Source: Sipunculus nudus (Eukaryota; Annelida; Sipuncula; Golfingiida; Sipunculidae). Taken from it: a stretch of 64,000 bases of DNA. The position numbers and the translations under genes are program-made. The stretch is from the NCBI GenBank assembly GCA_026874595.1, contig CM049311.1, positions 62,953,453-63,017,452 on the forward strand, read 5' to 3'. Below are positions 12,401 through 24,400 of this stretch, one piece after another. A model generated the notes under the pieces. That model saw only the letters and a list, made by a program, of their open reading frames with translations. It had not been told where the DNA came from and made no database searches. Each line of letters starts with the position of its first letter. Position 1 is the stretch's first letter.

Positions 12401-15400
12401 TGTTAGCGTGGCACAAATCGTAACGACTGGACCTAGAATCTTCATTTTCAACACACTGAGAGACCTATGAAAAGTCTCCATGGAAACCAGAAATTAGGTC
12501 TCTGTTACCCATATCCTTCGAGCTATGGGGCCCAAAATTACCCCCCCAGAATAGTCAAAAATTTCATACAAAAACTTCAATATCTCATTAACTACATCAC
12601 TGATGGTCATGATTTTCGACATACATATTGATCATGAGATGTTTCATCAGTTTGTGCAGACTGGTGGCGCCACCTGTATTTTTCAATGTTCACGAATTGT
12701 TTTCTCCATTTTTGAGACCTTTAAGGATGTAGTTATCTGTCAACAGGGTACAAATCGTAACGACTGGACCTAGAATCTTCGTTCTTGACACACAGGGAGA
12801 CCCATGATAAGTCTCCTTGGAAACCTGAAATTTGGTCTCTGTTACCCATATCCTTCAAGCTATGTGGCCTCAAAGTACCCCCCAGAAAAGTAAAAAATTT
12901 CATACAAAAACTTCAATATCTCATTAACTACATGACTGATGGTCATGATTTTTGGCATACATATTGATCATGAGATGTTACATCACTTCCTGCAGACTGG
13001 TGGCGCCACCTGTATTTTTCGAATTTTTACGAATTTTTTTCTCTATTTTTGAGACCTTTAAAAATGTGAACATCTGTTAACAAGGCACAAATCATAAAGA
13101 CTGGACTTAGAATCTTAATTCTTGACACACTGAGAGGTCCATGAAAAATCTCTTAGGAAACCAGAAATTAGGTCTCTGTTACCCATATCCTTTGAGCTAT
13201 CGGGCCCCAAAGTACCCCCCAGAATAGTAAAAAATTTCATACAAAAACTTCAATATCTCAATTACTACATCACTGATGGTCTTCATTTTTGGCATACATA
13301 TTGATCATGAGATGTTTGATCAGTTCCTGCAGACTGGTGGCGCCACCTGTACTGTTTGATTTTTTACGATTTTTTCCTCTATTTTTGAGACCTTTGAGGA
13401 TGCTGTCATCTGTTAGCGTGGCACAAATCGTAACGACTGGACCTAGAATCTTCATTTTCGACACACTGAGAGACCTATGAAAAGTCTCCATGGAAACCAG
13501 AAATTAGGTCTCTGTTACCCATATCCTTCGAGCTATGGGGCCCAAAATTACCCCCCAGAATAGTCAAAAATTTCATACAAAAACTTCAATATCTCATTAA
13601 CTACATCACTGATGGTCATGATTTTCGACATACATATTGATCATGAGATGTTTCATCAGTTTGTGCAGACTGGTGGCGCCACCTGTATTTTTCAATGTTC
13701 ACGAATTGTTTTCTCCATTTTTGAGACCTTTAAGGATGTAGTTATCTGTCAACAGGGTACAAATCGTAACGACTGGACCTAGAATCTTCGTTCTTGACAC
13801 ACAGGGAGACCCATGATAAGTCTCCATGGAAACCTGAAATTTGGTCTCTGTTACCCATATCCTTTGAGCTATCTGGCCCCAAAGTACCCCCCAGAATAGT
13901 AAAAAATTTCATACAAAAACTTCAATATCTCAATAACTACATCACTGATGGTCTTCATTTTTGGCATACATATTGATCATGAGATGTTCGATCAGTTCCT
14001 GCAGACTGGTGGCGCCACCTGTACTGTTTGATTTTTTACGATTTTTTCCTCTATTTTTTAGACCTTTGAGGATGCTGTCATCTGTTAGCGTGGCACAAAT
14101 CGTAACGACTGGACCTAGAATCTTCATTTTCGACAGACTGAGAGACCTATGCAAAATCTCCATGGAAACCAGAAATTAGGTCTCTGTTACCCATATCCTT
14201 GGAGCTATGGGGCCCAAAATTACCCCCCAGAATAGTCAAAAATTTCATACAAAAACTTCAATATCTCATTAACTACATCACTGATGGTCATGATTTTCAA
14301 CATACATATTGATCATGAGATGTTTCATCAGTTTGTGTAGACTGGAGGCGCAACCTGTATTTTTCAATGTTCACGAATTGTTTTCTCCATTTTTGAGACC
14401 TTTAAGGATGTAGTTATCTGTCAACAGGGTACAAATCGTAACGACTGGGCCTAGAATCTTCGTTCTTGACACACAGGGAGACCCATGATAAGTCTCCATG
14501 GAAACCTGAAATTTGGTCTCTGTTACCCATATCCTTTGAGCTATGGCACTCCAAAGTACAGCTCAGAATAATGGAAAATTTGATACAAAAGCTAAAGTAT
14601 CTGAACAACTAATGCAGAGATAACCATAATTGTTTGCATGGATATTGATCATGGAGTGTTTCATAAGTTTCTGCAGACTGGTGGCACCACCTGTATTTGT
14701 ATCCGCCAAAACAGAGTTTTGCGGATACTATGTTTTCAGCTGCACGCCGCCGCCGCCGCGGCCACGTAGGTGTCCGGAGAACTCCTCCGTAACCACTGGG
14801 CGGAATTTTCCGAAACCCGGGATTATGTTCGGGTCACATGTGAACTGCTGCGCCCCGATTTTTTTTTTACCTCTGACCTTTCCTTTGCGCTCTGTGTCCG
14901 TTTGTGCGTCTGTTTCCACACATAAACCCACATATCTCGGGAACTGTTTGACCGATCAGGAAAATTTTTTTGCACAAATGTAGCCCTTGGAGAGCTTTAT
15001 AACATACACCAAAAATGGTGGCACCACCTGCAACCATGTTTGCACAGTGTCCATCTGTTCGTCTGCCTTGGGTTAAAATCACTCATATCTCTGCAGTGAC
15101 TTGACTAATTCACCTGAAATTGGGCATGCGTAAACATCCTGGATAGCTTTTCTGATTTTATGACAGGTGGCGCAACCTACATTCACGTTTACGCTGCAGA
15201 CATCCAAGCTCATATCTCGGGAACCGTTTGACCGATCAGGAAAATTCTTTTGCACAAATGTAGCCCTTGGAGAGCTTTATAACATACACCAAAAATGGTG
15301 GCGCCACCTGCAACCATGTTTGCACAGTGTCCATCTGTTCGTCTGCCTTGGGTTAAAATCACTCATATCTCTGCAGTGACTTGACTAATTCACCTGAAAT

Positions 15401-18400
15401 TGGGCATGCGTATACATCCTGGATAGCTTTTCTGATTTTATGACAGGTGGCACCACCTACATTCACGTTTATGCTGCAGACATCCAAGCTCATATCTCGG
15501 GAACCGTTTGACCGATCAGGAAAATTCTTTTGCACAAATGTAGCCCTTGGAGAGCTTTATAACATACACCAAAAATGGTGGCGCTACCTGCAACCATGTT
15601 TGCACAGTGTCCATCTGTTTGTCTGCCTTGGGTTAAAATCACTCATATCTCTGCAGTGACTTGACTAATTCACCTGAAATTTGGCATGCGTATACATCCT
15701 GGATAGCTTTTCTGATTTTTATGACAGGTGGCGCCACCTACTTTCACGTTTACGCTGCAGACATCCAAGCTCATATCTCAGGAACCGTTTGACCGATCAG
15801 GAAAATTTTTTTGCACAAATGTAGCCCTTGGAGAGCTTTATAACATACACCGAAAATGGTGGCACCACCTGCAACCATGTTTGCACAGTGTCCATCTGTT
15901 CGTCTGCCTTGGGTTAAAATCACTCATATCTCTGCAGTGGTTTGACTAATTCACCTGAAATTCGGCATGCTTATTCATCCTGGATAGCTTTTCTGATTTT
16001 ATGACAGGTGGCGCCACCTACAATCAAGTTTACGCTGCAGACATCCAAGCTCATATCTAGGGAACCGTTTGACCGATTGGGCCAAAATTTTGCATGTGTA
16101 TAAATCTCACATAGCTCTTTATCATATGCAAAACTGGTGGCGCCACCTGCAGCCATGTTTGCACAGCTCCCATCTGTTTGTCTGCCATGGGATAAAATCA
16201 CTCATATCTCGGCAGTGGTTTGACATATCTGCCTAAAATTTTGCAAGTTTATACATCCCCGACAGCTCTCATGATTTTATGACAGGTGGCGCCACCTGCA
16301 TTCTAGTTTATGCAGCAGATATCCAAGCTCATATCTTTGGAACCGTTTGACCGATTGGGCCAAAGTTTTGCATGTGTATAGAGCTTTCTGGATTTTTTCG
16401 TAGGTAGCGCAACCTACATACACAATTTGGCTGCAGACATCCATGCTAATATGCAACACTTCACCCGTTCCACTCTGATTTAGGCGGATACAAGTAGTCG
16501 CTTGTCGACTACCCGTATTCTAGTTGTTCGTTTTTTTTTACGAAATTTTTCTGTATTTTTGAGACCTTTAAAGATATGACCATCTGTTAACAGGGCACAA
16601 ATCATAAAAACTGGACCAAGAATCTTCATTCTTGACTCACAGGGAGACCCATGAAAAGTCTCCATGGAAACTTGAAATTAGGTCTCTGTTACCCATATTC
16701 TTTAAGCTGTATGGGTCCAAAATCCCCCCCCCCCCCCCAGAATAATGGAAAATTTTATACAAAAACTGCAGTATTTCAATAACTACAACACTGATTGTCA
16801 TGATTTTCGGCATACATATTGATCATGAGCTGTTCCATCAGTTTCTGCAGACTGGGTGTGCCACCTCTATTTTTTTTTCAAATTTTTACGAATTTTTTTT
16901 TTTTTTGAGACCTTTAAAGATGTGGTTATCTGTCAACAGGGTACAAATCGCAACAACTGGACCTAGAATCTTCATTCTTGTCATGCAAGGAGGCCCATGA
17001 AAGGTGCCTGTGGAAACTTGAAATTAGGTCTCTGTTACCCATATCCTTCAAGCTATAGGACTCCGAAGTATCCCTCAGAATAATGGACAATTTGATACAA
17101 AAACTGAAGTATCTGAACAACTAATGCAGAGATCACCATGATTTTTTGCATGGATATTGACCATTAAGTGTTTTTATTAGTTTCTGCAGACTGGTGGAGC
17201 CACCTGTATTTTTGTATCCGCCAAAATGAAGTTTTGCGGATACTATGTTTTTGACAGAGTTTTGACAGGCGCCACCTGTCATAAAATCAAGAAAGCTGTC
17301 CACGATGTATAAACCTGCAAAATTTTAGGCAGTTATGTCGAACCACTACAGAGAAATGAGTGATTTTAGGCCACGGCAGACTAACAGACAGACCCTGTGC
17401 AAACATTGTTACAGGTGGCGCCACCATTTTTTGTGTATGTTACAGAGCTATCAAAGGGCTACATTTGTATAAATTTTATTTCCTGATCGGTCAAACGGTT
17501 CCCGAGATATAAGCTTGGATGTCTGCAGCGTAAACTTGATTGTAGGTGGCGCCACCTGTCATAAAATCAAGAAAGCTATCCTGGATGTATACACATGACG
17601 AATTTCAGGTGAATTAGTCAATTAACTGCAGAGATATGAGTGATTTTAACCCAAGGCAGATGAACAGATGGACACTGTGCAAACATGGTTACAGGTGGCG
17701 CCACCATTTTTTGTGTATGTTATAAGCAATCCAAGGGCTACATTTGTATCAATTTGATTTCCTGATCGGTCAAACGGTTCCCGAGATATGAGGGTTTATG
17801 AGTGGAAACAGACCCACAAATGGACACTGGATAGAGAGAAAAGGTCAGAGGTCAATGCAAATTGGTTAGGCACCAGTTCACATGTGACCCGATAATAGGT
17901 GTAAGTTTGGGAAAAATCGGTCCATTAGTCTCCGAGGAGCTCTCTGGAAACGAACGCTGTCAAAAAAATTGTGCATGTGTTTAGATCTCACATAGGTCTT
18001 TATCATACACAAAACTGGAGGGGTTACCTGCAAAGATTTTTGCACAGTGTTTGTCTGTTTGTCTGCCATGGGCAAAAATCGCTCATATACATGTAGTGGT
18101 TTGACTTTTCTGCCTAAAATTTTGCAGGTGTATACAACTTGGACAGCTTTCTGGATTTGTGGTAGGTGACACAACCTACATACACATTTAGGCTGAAGAC
18201 ATCCATGCTAATATGCAACATACCTCACTCTATTTCCCCTTGCCACTCAATCCATGCCTCACTATCCGATTTTGGCAGATACATGTAGTCACTTGTCGGT
18301 TACCTGTATTCTATTTTTAAAATTTAACACATTTTTCTCTATTTTGAGATATATAAATACAGACTAAATCTTGGCCTGTTGGTTAATCTGTTTGATGCTT

Positions 18401-21400
18401 CAGTTGAATGGGTATATACTACCATTCTGATGATAAAATTTCCTTTTGCGAATCTCTTCCCAGTCAGCTGAGCGTCATGACCCATGGGTCACTTGTTCTT
18501 GTATATATAACCATCCCACTCCAGCTGGTACATCTCCCTGTGTGGCTGTAATTGTGAGTGACACTGGTGACATATGACTCCCTTTTGTATCAGCCTATTA
18601 AGTGATAAGGCTCAGTGATAAGTACCTCGTTACTTCATAACAAAAACACTGTTGTCAGAATGCTTCAGCCAGGCATTAAGACTATGAGAGTATAGTATTA
18701 AGGTTTAGCTTCTGATTTATAAGATGATGGGAACATTTTGCAGTTTATTTTATGGAATCCTAGCAATAAACTTAGTTTCCTAGATATCTGAATATTTTAA
18801 TATATATCACCACATATAAAAGCAAGTGTTTGTTCTCATAATATGTGGATGTGTACCTTGATTTAGGATGGCTTTTTGTTTTATTTCAAGACTCTTAGTC
18901 ATGCTTTCTGCATTTCTTTTCTTTCAGGTTTGGCAGTTTACCTACCCTGCTGACCCCATTGAAAAGCCGAGTGATAATAAAAATATTGGACTTACACTTT
19001 TTACAATTGCATATCTATAAATCTGATACGAGGGCCTGGACATGCCTTTTGAATTATTTTGGGCATTTATTACTGGATAATTTGCCCCAAGTTTGGTCTC
19101 TTATTGGAGAATGTGGGATATCAAATGTCATACTTGTCAGAAATCCATTATGTCTGCCAGTTAGCCACCTTAGAAATTCTTTCTTCAGGGCAGTTTCAGT
19201 AATTTTTCTTTAATGTTTGGTCCGATTTAAAGAATGTATGTTGTCTGATTTCAGACTTGTCAGAAGTCCAATATGGCCGCCAGGCAACCATCTTTTAATT
19301 CCTTTTGATCATATTATCTCAAGAACAGTTAAAGTGAATGCAGTTGGATGTATATTTATGTAATCTTGTAAAGGATTGGGTCAAATATTTCTGAATAAAT
19401 ATTACCATCATTTATAAAAGTGCAGTACAGTTGGCTTGTATTGAATAAAAATTCATACAGAAGCACATGTTTCTCAATAATTCTTGCATGAAACTCCTTG
19501 ATTTTTGCTATATATTTTGATCTTATATTTGCCCTTTGTGGTGTTCCTTTTGAAACTGACAGGTTTCAAGCAAACTGTTGGAATAGTTCCTGATAGCTTA
19601 ACAATCATGCATTTTCCTCAGACCATCAATTCACTGTGTTTTAACCAGACATAGGTGATATATATTTCTGTTGTCATAGAAAATGTTCAACAAATTGGCA
19701 AATTGGTTCTTCAAAATTTGACTGGAAGTTTTGAATCTCAGTCCATGATGTCACAGGTCATGCTTGGCAGCTGAGCGTCATGACCCATGGGTCACTTGTC
19801 TTCATGACAGTCTTGTCAGAGTATTAGTTTGCAATCATATATTTAGAACTTTACTATAACCAAGTAGGAGGGCCCCTTTCCTCTTAGCTTTTCATATTCT
19901 TATATAAATGAAAAACATTACAATAGAATATTTCTACATCCACCTTCGTGCTGCCCTCACTTTTCCCTTCTCCGAACCCCATCCCAAAGTCAGCCTCAGT
20001 AAGCAAGAACAAGATGAATCAGATATATTCATACTTTAATATTTTGTATAACTATTCGTCCATAGGTACCTATGTACATGCCAGAAATTATGTCAATATT
20101 GTGTAATATGTAGACATAGTGGGCATCACAATAATGTACCTTGTCAAGACTAAAGAGATTTTGTGTCATACAGTCACATATTCATAAATCACTTCATCAG
20201 CATAGTTAATCATAACATCATATCTGTCAAATTGAACGCTTGCAGACTACCATACACTTTAGATCCTTCAACAAATAGCCTTATCATCATTCTACTACTG
20301 CTTATTACTGCTGTCATTGCATTCATATTTGCTCAAATATATCACAATTTTCAACCCCTCCTAAATAAATAAAAAATAAACCACTTTATTTGACTCTATT
20401 AATCCATCAGTCAGGTAATTTCATTTATCATTTACTCACATATTACATTACATTCCTTTATAATAGCCTAACATGTACATGATATTCATAAGCTTTATCG
20501 ACTCGATATAGTATCACAGTGGAGAAACATTTATAGTCCAATCACGATCAGCTGAGCGCCGTGACCCATGGGTCCCTTGTTTTTTCAGTTCCCTACGCCA
20601 GGGCAGATTCCCCAGCTCCATACCATAGAGACCCTCTCCGGAGTGCAGGTGCACTTCATTTGAAAATTCCACCCAGTAACACGTATGTATTTCATTCACT
20701 GCAGTACAGTGTTCCCAGAAGTCTTTGCTTATGTGTAAGAGTTAATGGCTGTTAATAACATTACAAAGTGGGCATATTGACAAATAGAAAATTACTTGGC
20801 ATGATGAAATTGGCTTGTTTTTGCTTTTTTTTTTGGCTTTGAGTACTAAAAATTTATGTGTATAGACATATAGTCTGTCTCAAATCGACAGCAAACAGTG
20901 CAAAAATGTTACATTCTGATATAATAAATATGAATAAGCATTTACAAGAAAAGAAAATGTGAAGACTTTTTTTCCATTTAAACTGAAAAAATTGGTCAAA
21001 ATAATCATTTTGTGAAAAAAATAAAATGAAGTGAGTTAAAATGATATTTAAACTATATATGAATGTAACTGAATAAAATTTACACAAAAAAATGTAACTG
21101 GGTTGAAATTAATCATATGTTAATAAAGTGAATAGAAATAAATTATGCATACATTAAGTTGTGGCAAAGATTTATTTCATCCTCAGAAAGCTGAAGGGCC
21201 AACTTTAAAAATTGTATTAAATTAATGGGATTTTCAGTGGGTTATTTTTCATAATTACAGTGATAGCCAGAGCAGGTATGTCTGAATCAACTTCTGTTGT
21301 ATACCAGCTTGTGCATTGTTTAGCAGAAGCAGGCCTGTCACCAACTACTGCAGAGATTTCTGGCTGTGTAAATATTTCTCAAGTGCAAAATTAGATGTTG

Positions 21401-24400
21401 CTTCCCATAAAAGCTATAGTTACAGTAACATAAACATTGATGTTCAAATGCTGATTATCCAAAACATTTACAGATCCACATGAAAATTTCTTTTATGATA
21501 TTAGTCTGTTGCACCAAAGGGTGTCCATCAGTATTAGGGAGTTTGTTTTACAATTTCAGTTGATATTTGCAAAAAAAAAAGATAAAATACCTATATTTTA
21601 CTTAGCAATCAAGTACTTGGGCAGTTATTTAGAAAGAATGGAAACAGTTTCTCTGCAAAGAATTTGATTAAAATAATATAAGGGGAAAATAGTTAAATTT
21701 TGCTTAGACATGTGGACAGAAGTGGCAGCATCAAGGACTGACTAAGGGGAGCTGTACTGCAACGGCCATCCATCTTGTTGCATTGATATAATTGTAAACA
21801 TTCTGTACCATTAGGCCATGTGTGATGAATTTACACAACAGAACACATAAGAATAAGTAACCTTCAGGTGCCTGTTATGGACACTTGGGATATATCATAT
21901 ATGCTGAATTAAATAAAAGCTACAAGAATAAAAAGACAGCAGATTTAGGAAGACAAAGTATAAATTCTGATGAGACTGACATCATTACTGATATTAGACT
22001 ATAAATGCCCTACCTTTTACTTCTAATAAGTTTAAATCTGTTTTATTCTCAATCACTAGAATGTTCATCCTGTTTTAACTTTGTCACATATTGAACAGGA
22101 ATATGAGTATTTTATTATATTAATCTCCCAACAACTGATGGGCACCCCTTGACTGGACAAACAATACCCTCTCCTTCCCTACCGTTCATGCTTTTTAATG
22201 TTTGGTGACAGGCCTGGAAGATATCCATATCAGTATTTGTTCAAATTAAACCTCAGTTATGTGAAACATGTCACTGCAGTGGTATATTTCTGTTTGCTAC
22301 AAAATGATACTGTATCCCCCCTTAAATACAAAGATTGAAATGCCAAAGAACATTATACCCAAATTCAATTAGCTATACCACATTTAAGTGTTCACTATCA
22401 ATTTCAGATACTAATAGAATGATATTGGTATCTTTTTATAAATTTTGTATCTAAATATGCCAGTATTATTGAAAAACAAGCCATGAAAGTGACATGTTAA
22501 TCAGTTGTTGCTCTCCTTCTAAAATGAAGAGCTTTGTTTATTTTAAATAAATTATGTATCTGTGGTGCAGTAATATGCTTTGTTATTTTTTGGCATTCAG
22601 TAAGAGTGCTTTAACTGTATATTTCATTTCTGCTAGCGTTGATTTGAAAGTTGGATTCATTTGTCCCACCATCAGTGGATGTACAGCCACATTTTCACAC
22701 TGGATTTTCTTTTCACAACTTTTATGTTGCTTTATTTTGAAGCATTTGCATAATAACTATCAAAGAGTATTCAGTGTCTTCTGGACAGTTATAACATCAT
22801 TAAATTTGATATTTGAAAAAGAGTTTCTTCCAGAAATTGAATTCAGAAGAAATATCAGAATGAGGTTAAACAGGTTTTATCAACTGCTTAGTTATGTTTG
22901 AATGTTGGATGTTTGTCTTTTGAATAACATATTCTTGGAGTATATTTTGGTCTTATAAATTGATATTCTTGAAACATACTAGTATAAACAAATCTTCTTT
23001 AAACATATTTTAGTCTTATTAATAAATATCCTTGAAACATTTCTTATCCTTTGAATAAATATTCTTTGAATAGATATTTTTTTTAAACATATTTTAGTCT
23101 AATAAATAAATATTCTTGAAATGTATGATATACATTTTGGAAATAATAATATACCTACCCCTGCATTTGGCACTAACATTGATGTGTATTAAATGTAGAG
23201 GAGTGCCGAGGATCAGTAAATCTGACCTTACATAATCATGAACCACTGTGGAAAACATCTCATAACAGAATATATCTTCCAGTTTTGCCAAATGCTATTA
23301 TATTTGCCAAACAAAAAGATGTGAGACAGCCATAGGCAAAAAATACAAAGGAATCACTTGTGGAATAGATAGAAGGAAAATAACTAATATCTTTTGCAAG
23401 GTGTGACAGGTGTACACCTTAAGAATTATGTGTATAAAAACATTTGTGGTAACACCAATACTGTGTTTACTTTAACAGCATTAATTTCATACTGTCCCAG
23501 TACTCAAAATTTGCAGATAAGTGGTACAGGGACAAAAAAAGAGTTATGACAAAATCATCAATCATCAATGTAGAGTCCCAGCAATCTATTCTGTTAATCC
23601 TTTATCCATATAGCTCACCAATTTGAGGTGTAGCATAAATTACTGATTGGCCAGTTTTGTTGAATCATGTGAGATGCACCAGTTAATAATATAGGTTAAT
23701 TCATGCATTAGGTTTTTAATGACAAATTCAATAGTTGTTATTAAAAAAAAATTACTAAATATACAGAAACTAACTTAGTCAAATTATTGTTTTTATTCAT
23801 TTAAATTTCACAGTCATTTTGAGACACCACAAAATGTTGTATTTGTTTGAATAATTTTATTGATACAATGGAATGCAATAAGAATACAGGGATCAGGATA
23901 CAAGTACAGTGTATCAAAGGGATTAGGCATAAAGAAAATCATGTATAACTTTAACTTGTATTAAAAAGTGTTATATATTAATTGTTAGCAATAACTTAAA
24001 TGCATTAACTAGACACTTACTAAATATGCACTAAGGGATGTCCCAATACATTTATTTTGCCTTTATGTCATCATAGTTGAGTTTAAATCTTGGGTCAATG
24101 GATGTGTTAATGCATACAGACTGCAACAAAATCTCCAAAGTGTTCTGTAGAGTTGACAATCTCTGTGATAATCACCTGAACAAGTAGTGGTCTGTCAGTG
24201 TTAAATAAACTGGAGTTGACTGTCCAAGGGTGACATCTATGGCACAATGCCATTATGAAAATACCTAACTAAAAAATGCGGAGGCCCAGATTAAGATAAT
24301 TGAAAGTTACATATTAAGAAATGCTGACAGCTTCCTCTGCGCCCCTCTACTACCTCCAATACCAAGTCTGTTCTGCTCCCCACTATCAGTTTTTACCACA

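Larger units (their letters stand above)
11644..18495 (+). mobile_element. Family B element (copy B3) with 336-bp tandem core and nested D elements
   Basis: 5' end TAGCTCAGCTGACTGAAAG, hairpin to CATCTGAGCTATAG, then a GTCCGTCTGTCC tract. The core is an array of about 336-bp units, each with CTGCAGACTGGTGGCGCCACC, GAGACCTTT, AACGACTGGACCTAGAATCT and GTCTCTGTTACCCATATCCT. The 3' end has GTCAGCTGAGC, the palindrome TGACCCATGGGTCA and CTTG at 18492-18495. Two family D elements are nested at 14698-16523 and 17213-18314. Short open frames in this array recur with each unit and are not genes. Confidence 0.8.

Noticed and set aside
12260-16201. Recurrent 60-76 codon open frames on both strands in the B and D cores
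   Set aside because: They repeat with each 336-bp or 280-bp unit and have no conserved domain, and coding-type substitution patterns are not evident.
18928-18990. Exon-like start after CTTTCTTTCAG in intron 1
   Set aside because: No frame fits the phase required between exons 1 and 2 without a stop, and no donor is present.
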